A stretch of DNA of 64,000 nucleotides from Rubritalea marina DSM 17716 (lineage in GTDB: Bacteria > Verrucomicrobiota > Verrucomicrobiia > Verrucomicrobiales > Akkermansiaceae). The stretch covers positions 62,001 to 126,000 of the forward strand of contig NZ_KB899254.1 in the NCBI RefSeq assembly GCF_000378105.1, written 5' to 3'. Below are positions 32,143 through 42,712 of this stretch, in pieces (the first letter of the stretch is position 1; every line of letters starts with the position of its first letter). A program made the position numbers and the translations under genes. Under the pieces are notes generated by a model, which was given only the letters and a program-made list of their open reading frames with translations, was not told the origin of the DNA and made no database searches.

Positions 32143-32751
32143 ATGAAGAAACTACTATTATCTTTATTGGCTTCTACCTCAATAGCTATGGCTGGAGATG
32201 TTGATTATTCTGAGAAGAAAGACTACTTGGACACGCATTTTGTGACGGCCTCTGTGGGTTACATCGATAATCTCGATGTGCCGTATTATTCCATTCGTTT
32301 GGGTGGAGAAGTTGGGCCTCAAGGGAACCTCTACTTTCAAGTGCTTGGTTTCACAAAAGATGAGACATTTGCTTTTGATGGTGGTTCAGCTAGCCAGAAC
32401 TATGACTTTATTACCTATGGGATTGGTTATGAGCATCTCTTTCCGGTGAGTGAAAAGGCGGCATTCACATTGAATGTCAGCGCAGGTGGTGTTTATGGAA
32501 ACTATGATTGGGCGATCGATGGTCAGCCTGTAGATAGTCTGCAAGGGAATGCCTTCAGTGCGGATGGAGGTCTTGGATTTAAGTACTGGTTGACCGAGAA
32601 CTGGGTGCTTGGTGTGGCGGGTCGTCTTTTCTGGCTGGGTGACTACAAAGATGGCGGGTTCACCGATAGTTCGGGTCAGGATTACTACTGGGAGTTGAAG
32701 CATCGTGATATCTATTATGGTGCTGAGTTAGGCTTAACATATCGCTTCTAA
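32143..32751 (+). CDS. Outer-membrane beta-barrel-like protein
   Basis: About 202 residues. Signal peptide MKKLLLSLLASTSIAMA, then alternating aromatic/Gly strands such as FVTASVGYIDNLDVPYYSI and FITYGIGYEHLFPV, ending in LGLTYRF with the terminal Phe typical of outer-membrane proteins. Probably an eight- to ten-strand barrel of the OmpA/porin-like type with unknown function. It is followed by a terminator at 32780-32810. Confidence 0.75.
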   Translation: MKKLLLSLLASTSIAMAGDVDYSEKKDYLDTHFVTASVGYIDNLDVPYYSIRLGGEVGPQGNLYFQVLGFTKDETFAFDGGSASQNYDFITYGIGYEHLFPVSEKAAFTLNVSAGGVYGNYDWAIDGQPVDSLQGNAFSADGGLGFKYWLTENWVLGVAGRLFWLGDYKDGGFTDSSGQDYYWELKHRDIYYGAELGLTYRF

Positions 32752-32779
32752 GTCGTTACCAGATTAGATTTAATTGAGG

Positions 32780-32810
32780 CCACCTTGGTTGACACCGGGG
32801 TGGTTTTTTT
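32780..32810 (+). terminator. Rho-independent terminator after the beta-barrel gene
   Basis: CCACC (32780-32784) pairs with GGTGG (32799-32803), with an inner GGT/ACC pair across a symmetric internal loop, followed by seven T (32804-32810). Confidence 0.65.
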
Positions 32811-32830
32811 GTGCGCAGAGAGGGATGTAA

Positions 32831-32858
32831 AAAAGCCGCAGCTTGTGAGGCTGCGGCT
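32831..32858 (-). terminator. Rho-independent terminator of leuS
   Basis: AGCCGCAGC (32834-32842) pairs perfectly with GCTGCGGCT (32850-32858), loop 7 bases. The minus strand then runs into T's. A second hairpin (AAGAGGCT/AGCCTCTT, about 32892-32912) lies nearer the leuS stop. Confidence 0.75.
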
Positions 32859-32918
32859 GATGGAGATGTGGGTGAAAACTGGGGCTGAGCGAAAGAGGCT
32901 GGAAGCCTCTTCTGCAAC

Positions 32919-35537
<2,619 letters not shown>

Positions 35538-35560
35538 TGGATTGATGGAAAGAGTGGTTG

Positions 35561-35785
35561 GTGAAGAAGGTGAAGCGTCTCTCGGACGAGCCCTATCGAT
35601 TTGCTGCAGAGTGGTGTAGCGGATGTGGGGCGATGGTAAAGCGTTTTCGCAGCATGCCTGATGGCGGGGAGGTCTTCAGTTGGCAGTGTTCAGACCAGCA
35701 CGATGGTGTCCTACGAAGCTTCAGCGAAGAAGGAAGCCTCATCATATCCCAGAGCGGGAGCAAGCTCCCTGCACTCAGAGAATAG
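35561..35785 (+). CDS. Possible small Cys-containing protein
   Basis: Up to 75 residues from GTG 35561 (or TTG 35558). [13 protein letters not shown] has a CxxC pair, and WQC lies 27 residues on, a possible zinc site. But the WQC part is encoded by a copy of the repeat seen in leuS (35675-35695), and no Shine-Dalgarno sequence is visible. It is divergent from leuS with 23 bases between. It may be a real gene that received the repeat, or a chance frame. Confidence 0.3.
   Translation: MKKVKRLSDEPYRFAAEWCSGCGAMVKRFRSMPDGGEVFSWQCSDQHDGVLRSFSEEGSLIISQSGSKLPALRE
35675..35695 (+). repeat. Single-arm copy of the leuS repeat
   Basis: 21 bases matching 33172-33192 with one difference (T to G at the thirteenth base). 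It is flanked by GGTCT and AGACC as a 5-bp inverted repeat. Read in the local frame it encodes FSWQCSD, close to the FSVQCSE that the other arm encodes in leuS. Confidence 0.55.
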
Positions 35786-35900
35786 GAACCCTGGGTTTCG
35801 GCGTGCTGGAAAAATACTAGCTACCTGCTAGACTCTCAAAAAAACATCACAACTTTGATCACTCATAGCAGGATCAATACTGACGCTATCTTCACTAGAT

Positions 35901-36557
35901 CTATTGCACCAATGAGAGATGAAAACTTTGGGGTTCGGAGTATGATCCTGATTGAGTGTAAAGGTCTTCAATAAACCATTTAGTGTTTTCTTTTCGCAAA
36001 ATTACAGAAACAGTTCGTTGGTCACCTGGGTACTGGGTGTCAGGGCCCCATTTATAAATGACATCCACAACTGCTTTATCTATTGTGATAATAACGTCGT
36101 TAATACCTTGCGCCTTGTATGAACTTACGTGGGAACCTCCAATTACATAAGAGGTCGGTAAATCCCAAGCGCCAATCATGCTGGTTTTGTGAGATGGTGT
36201 AACTGCGTGATGGTGGCCACTAGGGTGCTTAAATGCTTTGTTTCTTTGGCTATACTGTAGCGCAGCAGTCTTGATCTGAAATTGTAAAGATGCTGAAAAG
36301 TATTTTGAGCAAAATCTGTCTTCGTAGAGAAAATTGCGATTGTAGTCTGAGGCAAATACTTCAGCCATGAATGCCCGAGTGGTTTGTAGAGGGCTAGCAA
36401 ATCCATCGGTTTCCCTTCTAGCTTTTATGATTTCCTGCCGATCAATTTTGTCCCAGAGTGTATGAGCTTCAGGGTAACCGCTGGTATGCTGGCTAATCCG
36501 GTTTGAACATGATGTTACGAACAATGCCGCGGTGATTAAAAGTATTCTGATCAACAT
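35901..36557 (-). CDS. Hypothetical lipoprotein
   Basis: About 218 residues. The ATG at 36557 gives a lipoprotein signal peptide (MLIRILLITAALFVTSC) with Cys right after the lipobox. The mature part has DKIDRQEIIKARRETDGFA, a helical middle, and a C-terminal antiparallel strand set (VIITIDKAVVDVIYKW, QRTVSVILRKENTKWFIEDL) resembling an NTF2-like or DUF4878-type fold. That is only a resemblance. An ATG at 36701 would overlap the divergent sigma-factor promoter. Confidence 0.6.
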   Translation of the reverse strand: MLIRILLITAALFVTSCSNRISQHTSGYPEAHTLWDKIDRQEIIKARRETDGFASPLQTTRAFMAEVFASDYNRNFLYEDRFCSKYFSASLQFQIKTAALQYSQRNKAFKHPSGHHHAVTPSHKTSMIGAWDLPTSYVIGGSHVSSYKAQGINDVIITIDKAVVDVIYKWGPDTQYPGDQRTVSVILRKENTKWFIEDLYTQSGSYSEPQSFHLSLVQ

Positions 36558-36655
36558 GTTTTTTAGAGTTCTACCGTCCACCAAATGCAAAGTGATAGAA
36601 AAAAATCTCAAAAAGATGTCACAAATCGCATCGCTCAGGTCAATAGCTTGTGAAT

Positions 36656-37186
36656 ATGATGGCAGTAAGAGTGATAGAAACACCAGATAGGCAGGAGGCA
36701 TTTGCAGCGATGGCGCGTGAGCAACATCGGGAGCTGCTCATTTATGCGCGAGTATTGACGCGCAATGAAGAGCAAAGCCGCGACCTCGTGCAGGAGAGCT
36801 TTGTGGCCGCTTGGCAACACATGGATCGCTTCGACGTGAGTAAGGATGTGGGGCCGTGGCTAAGGGGGATTGTGAGAAACAAGTGGAAGGAAATGTTGCG
36901 TAAAGCGAGCTGGCAAGTGGCGCTGGATGACGATGGTCTGGAGGCATTGGAGTCGGGGTTGCTGGGCTGGCAGGAACTGCGTCGGGATGGAGGCCCGGGG
37001 GTGTTCGTGAAATTAGAGGGATGTTTAGAGAAATTGCCGGAGGGGCTCTCGGCCTCAGTGCAGCAATTTTATTATGAGGAAAAGAGCAGCGAGGAGGCGG
37101 CCGCCAGCTTGGATATAGCCAGTGGCACCCTGCGCAAGCGCCTCGAACGAGCACGCCAAGCATTGCGCGATTGTCTTGCCAAGTAA
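36656..37186 (+). CDS. ECF-type RNA polymerase sigma factor
   Basis: About 176 residues of the sigma-70 family, ECF group. Region 2: ELLIYARVLTRNEEQSRDLV, QESFVAAWQHMDRFD and VGPWLRGIVRNKWKEMLRK. Region 4: SVQQFYYEEKSSEEAAASLD, then IASGTLRKRLERARQALRD, the helix-turn-helix for the -35 element. An ATG at 36656 or 36659 is the likely start. The vWA membrane protein gene follows after 26 bases in the same direction, the place where an anti-sigma factor is usually coded. Confidence 0.9.
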   Translation: MMAVRVIETPDRQEAFAAMAREQHRELLIYARVLTRNEEQSRDLVQESFVAAWQHMDRFDVSKDVGPWLRGIVRNKWKEMLRKASWQVALDDDGLEALESGLLGWQELRRDGGPGVFVKLEGCLEKLPEGLSASVQQFYYEEKSSEEAAASLDIASGTLRKRLERARQALRDCLAK

Positions 37187-37212
37187 CACAACACAGAAAG
37201 GAAACAAATTTG

Positions 37213-39267
37213 ATGGATAAGCATAAGGATCAGAACGATCGATTGATGGATGAATTGCTCAAGGAACACGCCAAGCATGGCACCGGCAATGACGAACAAT
37301 TTTTGAAGGAACTGGATGAGAAGATTGCGGGCGCAGCAGTCGAGCAACCGACGCGCAAGAAAACCTGGGGTTCCCCCGGAGTGCGTTGGGCGCTGGGGAC
37401 TGGAATTGCTGCTTGCGTGGCCATTGGGGTGAGTGTGTCGTACCGATCTAGCCAGATTGGGGATGACGCTGTGGTTGCGTTTCATGCTGAGGAACAGCTT
37501 GAGCTTCACCGGGAGTCCGTGGCGGAGTTACAGGAGGTTCCTCATAAAAAAGCATCACCCCAAGCGCTTTCTGACCTGAAGCAATCAAGGTCTGTCGGTG
37601 CGATGGATGTTCCTGCCGTTGAATTGTCGGTGGATGGTGTGGCGCTCGATTTTAATGCTGATGGATTCGCTGATGCTAGGAATGAATCAGATGTGCTTGC
37701 TGGTTCTTGGGCTGGGAAAAAAGCCAAAATAGCTCAATGCCAAGCAGAACCAAAGCCTACCGCCGAGGCTGTCGGGGTTCCGCGCGGAAGGGTGCTCCCT
37801 CATCCACCACATCCGGGGGGAACCTTGGGTTCTGCTGAGAAGTATGGTGGTTTGACCGACAACCCATGGAAGGCGCCGGTGGATGAGCGCTCGTCACTTT
37901 CCACCTTTGCGGTGGATGTGGACACCGCGAGCTACACCAACATCCGACGCATGATCCGCGATGGGTACAATATCCCAGCGGACGCGGTGCGGATCGAGGA
38001 AATGGTGAATTATTTTGACTACCAATACGCGCAGCCGACAGACAAGCATCCCTTCGCGGTGCATGTGGATGCTGGAGCGGCGCCTTGGAACCCTGCGCAC
38101 AGGCTGGTGCGGGTGGGATTACAGGCTAAGGATATCGTTCGTAGCGAGCGCCCCGCGGCGAACCTCGTGTTCTTGCTCGATGTGTCGGGCTCGATGTCGA
38201 GCGACAACAAGCTGCCGCTGCTCAAGCGTTCGATGCAGTACTTGTTGGAAGAATTGGATGCGGACGACTCGGTGAGCATCGTGGTCTACGCCGGTTCTTC
38301 TGGTCTCGCCTTGCCCGCCACCAAGATGGACGACCGCGGTCGTCAGGCGGTGCTGGCGAAAATGGACAGCCTCAGTGCCGGTGGTTCTACTGCGGGTGGT
38401 GCGGGCATCAAGCTTGCCTACAAGGTGGCGCAGGAACAATTCGTGAAAGGCGGGGTGAATCGCATCATTCTAGCCACCGATGGCGACTTCAATGTGGGTG
38501 TCTCCGGCACCGATGCCTTGACCAAGTTGGTCAAAGAAAAAGCGAGGGGGGGAACTTACCTCTCGGTCTTAGGTTTTGGTCACGGCAACATCAACGACGC
38601 GATGTTGGAGTCGATCACCAACAACGGCAATGGCAACTACCACTATATTGATAGTATTAAGGAAGGCCGCAAGGTCTTGCTCGAGGACATGATGGGTACC
38701 ATGGTCACGGTGGCGAAAGATGTGAAAGTCCAAGTACAGATGAACCCTAGCAAGGTGAAGGCCTACCGCCTCATCGGCTACGCCAACCGCATGCTGCCGC
38801 CCGAGGCATTTCTTGATAAAAAGGTGGATGCTGGCGAGATAGGCGCTGGGCACACAGTGACTGCGCTGTATGAGGTCATTCCCGCCGATGGCAAGCCCTT
38901 CAAGGCTGGAGTCGATGCCGGACGCTACTTTGAAAAAGTGGAAAAGCAGCCGACCGCAAAGGTGAAGCAAAGCCCAGAGCTCTGCCACGTGAAGCTAGCC
39001 TACAAGCAACCGGAACAAAAAATGGACGATGAGAGCACCTACCTCGATGTGCCATTCACGGATGCCGGAGCAAGCCTAGGTTCTGACGACCATCGCTTCG
39101 CCAGCGCCGTGGCACTCTTTGGGATGACCCTGCGCGACAGCGAGTACAAAGGCAGTGGCGATCTCGCCATGGTGCTCGACCTCGCCAAGAAAGCCCAGGG
39201 CGCCGATGGCAAAGGCCAACGCGCCGAGTTCATCGAGCTGGTGGAAAAGCTACAGCAGGCTGAGTAA
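37213..39267 (+). CDS. Membrane-anchored von Willebrand factor type A protein (YfbK-like)
   Basis: About 684 residues. Residues 1-50 are charged and probably cytoplasmic (MDKHKDQNDRLMDELLKEHA), then one membrane helix (ALGTGIAACVAIGVSVSY). SSLSTFAVDVDTASYTNIRR starts the YfbK N-terminal region. The vWA domain has VFLLDVSGSMSSDNKLPLL, a complete MIDAS motif (DVSGS plus the GGSTAGG and ATDGDFN loops). The DUF3520 C-terminus follows (KAYRLIGYANRMLPPEAF, YEVIPADGK). Coupling to the sigma factor suggests that its N-terminus could act as an anti-sigma factor; this is inference. Confidence 0.86.
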   Translation: MDKHKDQNDRLMDELLKEHAKHGTGNDEQFLKELDEKIAGAAVEQPTRKKTWGSPGVRWALGTGIAACVAIGVSVSYRSSQIGDDAVVAFHAEEQLELHRESVAELQEVPHKKASPQALSDLKQSRSVGAMDVPAVELSVDGVALDFNADGFADARNESDVLAGSWAGKKAKIAQCQAEPKPTAEAVGVPRGRVLPHPPHPGGTLGSAEKYGGLTDNPWKAPVDERSSLSTFAVDVDTASYTNIRRMIRDGYNIPADAVRIEEMVNYFDYQYAQPTDKHPFAVHVDAGAAPWNPAHRLVRVGLQAKDIVRSERPAANLVFLLDVSGSMSSDNKLPLLKRSMQYLLEELDADDSVSIVVYAGSSGLALPATKMDDRGRQAVLAKMDSLSAGGSTAGGAGIKLAYKVAQEQFVKGGVNRIILATDGDFNVGVSGTDALTKLVKEKARGGTYLSVLGFGHGNINDAMLESITNNGNGNYHYIDSIKEGRKVLLEDMMGTMVTVAKDVKVQVQMNPSKVKAYRLIGYANRMLPPEAFLDKKVDAGEIGAGHTVTALYEVIPADGKPFKAGVDAGRYFEKVEKQPTAKVKQSPELCHVKLAYKQPEQKMDDESTYLDVPFTDAGASLGSDDHRFASAVALFGMTLRDSEYKGSGDLAMVLDLAKKAQGADGKGQRAEFIELVEKLQQAE

Positions 39268-39572
39268 AGGCTACAGCGTTCAGGCTATACGAAGCCTCTG
39301 CTGCCGTGATGGTGGTAGAGGTTTCATTTTGCTCCGTAGAAATAAGAATACCGAAGTTCAAGTATAGTTGGAGGTCTTGGTGATTAAGGTTAGTCAATTA
39401 GCTTGGCGGAATGTCTTGTTGCGGCAGGCAATAGCGGCGCCTTTGAGTTAAGGCAATAGGTGCTGAGGCGGATCTTGATAGGGCGGTATTGCCTGTGGCC
39501 TTGTTGAGTTCTGTCTTGTTGGTTATGGCTATGTCTCACTCTCCATGAGTGATACAAAACACCATCACCCTC
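39268..39572 (+). terminator. Intergenic stretch with probable terminator of the vWA gene
   Basis: GAAGCCTCT (39291-39299) pairs with AGAGGTTTC (39317-39325) with one G-U pair, followed by ATTTTG, a plausible rho-independent terminator. The remaining bases up to the PEP-CTERM gene hold no open frame with coding character that I can support. Confidence 0.5.
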
Positions 39573-39923
39573 ATGAAAAGAATCCTCCCATTTCTTCTCG
39601 TGGTCGGTATGAGCACGGTCGCTCCCGCGACTGTGACACTGCATACCGATTCTCAGAGAACAAACCATCTATTCATTGATACTTCCAGTGGAGCTTCGTT
39701 GTCCGAGTTGCACTCAATTGCCTTATGGCAGCTAGATCCAATGAGCTCGTGCTCCATCATTGAGCTGAAGCCCCGTACGACTGGCCCAGCTGCCAGGACG
39801 CTTGAGCCGGACATCTACCATGAAATGGTGCTCGATGCCACAGCCGTGCCTGAGCCTTCTACCACCACATTCCTAATGGGATCTCTAGGCTTTCTGTTGA
39901 GTCGTCGCAGGAGGACAAGCTAG
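39573..39923 (+). CDS. Short PEP-CTERM protein
   Basis: About 116 residues. Signal peptide MKRILPFLLVVGMSTVAPA, a short polar body, and a C-terminal sorting signal: AVPEPSTTTFLMGSLGFLLS then RRRRTS. The tail matches that of the large repeat protein at 14995-17499, so both would be handled by the same exosortase. The body has no recognised domain, with one Cys and few aromatic residues. The ATG at 39573 starts the signal peptide; the upstream ATG adds a non-signal tail. Confidence 0.78.
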   Translation: MKRILPFLLVVGMSTVAPATVTLHTDSQRTNHLFIDTSSGASLSELHSIALWQLDPMSSCSIIELKPRTTGPAARTLEPDIYHEMVLDATAVPEPSTTTFLMGSLGFLLSRRRRTS

Positions 39924-40043
39924 GCTGTACAGGGGTTCTCTTATCCTTACCCTGATGAGTCGGGAGAGCTGAGCTGTGGCGATGGAATTCGAGGAAAGTC
40001 GTCCTTTTCAGTCGCGTGGTTCTCTGTATCTTAGAGATCAATT

Positions 40044-40610
40044 ATGCGTGACATTGTGTATTTTGACCTGGAGACCCAGAAGAGCTTTTCAGCCGTTGGT
40101 GGTGCGAAAAATAAGGCGAAAATGGGGGTGTCTGTAGCAGTGACGTATTCTACCAAAACCGAAGAATATCGCGTCTTTGGAGAGGATGACATGGACGCTT
40201 TGGTGCAGCAGCTTATCCGTGCCGATTTGGTGGTGGGCTGGAATCACATCCAATTCGATTACCCGGTGCTGCAGGGGTATACGATTTATGATTTAGAAAC
40301 GCAGACGATGAATCTGGACATGATGCTAGATCTAGAGCGCGAGGACAAGCTAGGGTTTCGTCTGAAACTCGACTCAGCGGCAAAGGTGAGTTTAGGTATG
40401 GGGAAGACAGCAGACGGCCTTGACGCTCTCCGCTGGTGGAATGAATACAAAAAAACTGGTGACAAAAGCTTCGTGATGAAGATTGCCGAGTATTGTTGTT
40501 TTGATGTGAAAGTGACCAAATGTGTCCACGAGTATGGACTGGAGCACGGAGTGATTCGCTACGAGGACAAAGCAGGCAACCCTGCTGAAGTGCCCGTGGA
40601 GTGGGCTTAG
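40044..40610 (+). CDS. DEDD-family ribonuclease H-like exonuclease
   Basis: 188 residues with the RNase H-like 3'-5' exonuclease core. VYFDLETQ supplies Asp and Glu of motif I, VVGWNHIQFDYPVLQGY the Asn/Phe-Asp of motif II, and YCCFDVKVTKCVHEYG the motif III Asp (YxxxD type). This layout fits the YprB/DNA polymerase B-like exonuclease group. Whether it acts on DNA or RNA is unknown. It stands alone. Confidence 0.78.
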   Translation: MRDIVYFDLETQKSFSAVGGAKNKAKMGVSVAVTYSTKTEEYRVFGEDDMDALVQQLIRADLVVGWNHIQFDYPVLQGYTIYDLETQTMNLDMMLDLEREDKLGFRLKLDSAAKVSLGMGKTADGLDALRWWNEYKKTGDKSFVMKIAEYCCFDVKVTKCVHEYGLEHGVIRYEDKAGNPAEVPVEWA

Positions 40611-40659
40611 CCTGGCTGCTGCGCGTATGGTGCATACGAGCAGGGCATCTTTGTGAAAG

Positions 40660-41364
40660 CTATTTGAGTAATTTGAATGTGACCTCCACGGTGCTGGAGA
40701 CTTCGAGTGTGCCCGGGCTTGTCGAGCTTGAGTTCGCACCTTCTGCAAATGAATCGGCTTTGAGCATGCGAGGCGCTGCGTGGCTTTGATGTTCGGCGAT
40801 CTGAAGGGGTGGTCCGATTCTAGAGCCGAGAGCTTCTGCAAGTGACTTCGCTTTTTGTTGTGCGTCTTTGACTGCTAAGCCTCGCAGCTCAGCCTGCGCG
40901 GCTTTGCTGTCCTTGAGTTGGTAATCCACGCTTTGGATGCTGACCTTACCGAGTTTAGCGGCACCTTTCCAGAGCGGTTGGTAGAGGCTGAAGTCCTTGA
41001 GGATGAAGCGTACTGTGGTGGCGGCGACATAGCCTTCTTTGATGCGCTCGCGATTGCGGTAGACCATATTCTCTCCAAATTCCATCTGGCTGGTCTGGAT
41101 GGCATTTTTTTCGAGCCCTTGTTCGTTGAGGAACTTGAGGAGGCTGGCTGTGATTTTTAGGTGTTCATCGGCAACAGCTTCGAGCTCTTTTCCGCGATTC
41201 TCCACTTTCATGGTCCAGAGCATTTGGTTGGGAATGAGGCGTTTACTTGCGCTACCAATCACCTGCACATTGGCGAGGCCGCGGATGTCATCGGCTGCTT
41301 GGGTGACCATGGGGATGATGAGAAGCGAGAGACAGGGGATTAGGGAAAGGATTCGAGATCGCAT
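40660..41364 (-). CDS. SIMPL-domain (DUF541) periplasmic protein
   Basis: About 234 residues. Signal peptide MRSRILSLIPCLSLLIIPMV ending TQA, then the SIMPL domain: ANVQVIGSASKRLIPNQMLW, IQTSQMEFGENMVYRNRERI, YVAATTVRFILKDF and SVDYQLKDSKAAQAELRGLA, ending in STVEVTFKLL. Family members are periplasmic or outer-membrane associated and sometimes linked to stress. The ATG at 41364 is preferred. It is divergent from the HEAT-like gene with 35 bases between. Confidence 0.85.
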   Translation of the reverse strand: MRSRILSLIPCLSLLIIPMVTQAADDIRGLANVQVIGSASKRLIPNQMLWTMKVENRGKELEAVADEHLKITASLLKFLNEQGLEKNAIQTSQMEFGENMVYRNRERIKEGYVAATTVRFILKDFSLYQPLWKGAAKLGKVSIQSVDYQLKDSKAAQAELRGLAVKDAQQKAKSLAEALGSRIGPPLQIAEHQSHAAPRMLKADSFAEGANSSSTSPGTLEVSSTVEVTFKLLK

Positions 41365-41399
41365 ACACCTTACGTTCTGTTGGCCAGAGTCGGAGGTCA

Positions 41400-41876
41400 A
41401 TGCAATTCATCCTAGGCGAGCGAGGGATCAGCCGCTATGGCTTGGTCATGGCACAGGCATTGTGGATGAGATTGCGTGATGAGCGCTGGGCGGATTATCA
41501 AGTGGCAAGTGGTGAGGCTAGCGCCTTGCCTAAGTTGCTACAGGACCTTGCTGGGCGCAAGAAGTCACGGGCCATGAAGGCAGCACATCAGCTCTGGGTG
41601 ATGCTGTGTAAGGGCGAGCTTCAGTCTGCGGCGCTGGTGGTCTTGCCGTACCTATTTGAGTGCCTTGATATGGCGGCGGAGGATGTGCAGTTTGAGATTA
41701 TTGATATTCTCAAATCGTGTCTTGCGAAGCATCAGGATCTCGACTCTGAGGGTTCTACCCAATTTGCGGAAGCTCTGAAAGCGGGAGGGGTGGCGATGAG
41801 CGGCACGGTGCAGCGCAGCCGTGGTGATGTGCGCGTCTATCTCGAAGACGTGCAGGCTCAATGCCTGGCGCTCTAG
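41400..41876 (+). CDS. HEAT-like repeat hypothetical protein
   Basis: 158 residues, all helical by composition. LPKLLQDLAGRKKSRAMKAA, HQLWVMLCKGELQSAALVVL and PYLFECLDMAAEDVQFEIID read as HEAT/ARM-like repeats, similar in pattern to bacterial HEAT proteins with a P-L-L-x-L...A-x-x-L-W periodicity. No catalytic motif. The start could be 41400 or the ATG at 41448. Probably a protein-binding scaffold; the partner is unknown. Confidence 0.6.
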   Translation: MQFILGERGISRYGLVMAQALWMRLRDERWADYQVASGEASALPKLLQDLAGRKKSRAMKAAHQLWVMLCKGELQSAALVVLPYLFECLDMAAEDVQFEIIDILKSCLAKHQDLDSEGSTQFAEALKAGGVAMSGTVQRSRGDVRVYLEDVQAQCLAL

Positions 41877-41879
41877 AAT

Positions 41880-41910
41880 AAAAAAAGCGCCCACCTTGTA
41901 GGGGGCGCTT
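41880..41910 (-). terminator. Terminator of the glycine-zipper lipoprotein gene
   Basis: AAGCGCCC (41885-41892) pairs with GGGCGCTT (41903-41910), with T's on the minus strand from the A-run at 41880-41886. It lies between two converging genes. Confidence 0.75.
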
Positions 41911-41948
41911 GGCGTTGAACAGTGGGGGGCTGACTCTATGAGCCTCGG

Positions 41949-42413
41949 CTAGTGGGTCACGCGGGTGCGGCCGCCTCCGCCGAGGATGCGCACCTTGTCG
42001 CCGACGTTGAAGCGTTCATTTGGGTTGAACGCTTGCACGACCGACATGCTTCGGCCGTTGTCGAGCTGGACGTTGATTTCGACACCTTGTTCGGAGCCGA
42101 GAGCTTTTGAGGTGTGTGAACCTACTGCGGAACCTACAGCTGCACCGGCAGCAGAACCTGCGGCGCGAGACCATCCGTCATCGCCGAGTTCATGACCTAG
42201 GATGCCGCCTGCGATGGCTCCGACCCATTTGCCTGTGTCTGCGTCACCCTCGATCTTCACATTGCGAACAGAAGTGACTGTGCCGGTAAGTACCGACTGG
42301 GCTCTGCCAGCTTCTCCTCGTTGGTAAGTGTCGCCTGTGATGGAATTTTGAGCACAGGAGCTAAAAAGAAGGGAGGAAGAGGCCGCGATGGGTAGGAGAA
42401 TGATCCATTTCAT
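41949..42413 (-). CDS. Glycine-zipper 2TM-domain lipoprotein (SlyB-like)
   Basis: 154 residues. Lipoprotein signal MKWIILLPIAASSSLLFSSC. GTVTSVRNVKIEGDADTGKW precedes the glycine zipper VGAIAGGILGHELGDD and AAGSAAGAAVGSAVGSHTSK, then a beta-rich C-terminus (VEINVQLDNGRSMSVVQAF, VGDKVRILGGGG). SlyB/Pcp-like lipoproteins of this type sit in the outer membrane and respond to envelope stress in other bacteria. Confidence 0.84.
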   Translation of the reverse strand: MKWIILLPIAASSSLLFSSCAQNSITGDTYQRGEAGRAQSVLTGTVTSVRNVKIEGDADTGKWVGAIAGGILGHELGDDGWSRAAGSAAGAAVGSAVGSHTSKALGSEQGVEINVQLDNGRSMSVVQAFNPNERFNVGDKVRILGGGGRTRVTH

Positions 42414-42417
42414 GGTT

Positions 42418-42666
42418 CTAGGCTAACTTAGCATGGGAATTCTGCAATGTTGATTTCTCTAACTCTGACAGGGCTTTATTTTGAGCGGCTGTGAGCCGCC
42501 ACTCTTTACTATTGGTGTTGGTTGGGGCAATGGGGGTGGACGGAGATGACGTGGCTTTTGAGCCGCCAGAATGGTGGGAGTTTTTTATCGCGTCTAGGTG
42601 TTGGGTGACCGGGTTCAGGTTCGATCTTGAGTATTTAACGAATCGATCATGTTTTACCTTGATAGA
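42418..42666 (-). pseudogene. 82-codon open frame without start codon, possible gene remnant
   Basis: From the TAA at 42667-42669 to TAG at 42418-42420 the minus strand stays open: SIKVKHDRFVKYSRSNLNPV, a Ser/Thr/Pro-rich linker, then KEWRLTAAQNKALSELEKST. The last part looks coding, helical and charged. No ATG, GTG or early TTG exists. It ends 4 bases before the ATG of the glycine-zipper gene. It may be the 3' part of a lost gene, a gene with a non-standard start, or chance. The same DNA must hold the rnc promoter. Confidence 0.25.
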
Positions 42667-42712
42667 TTAGGGGTTCTCGGACTGAATGTGTGTCTGTCAT
42701 TAAGGAAGCAAT

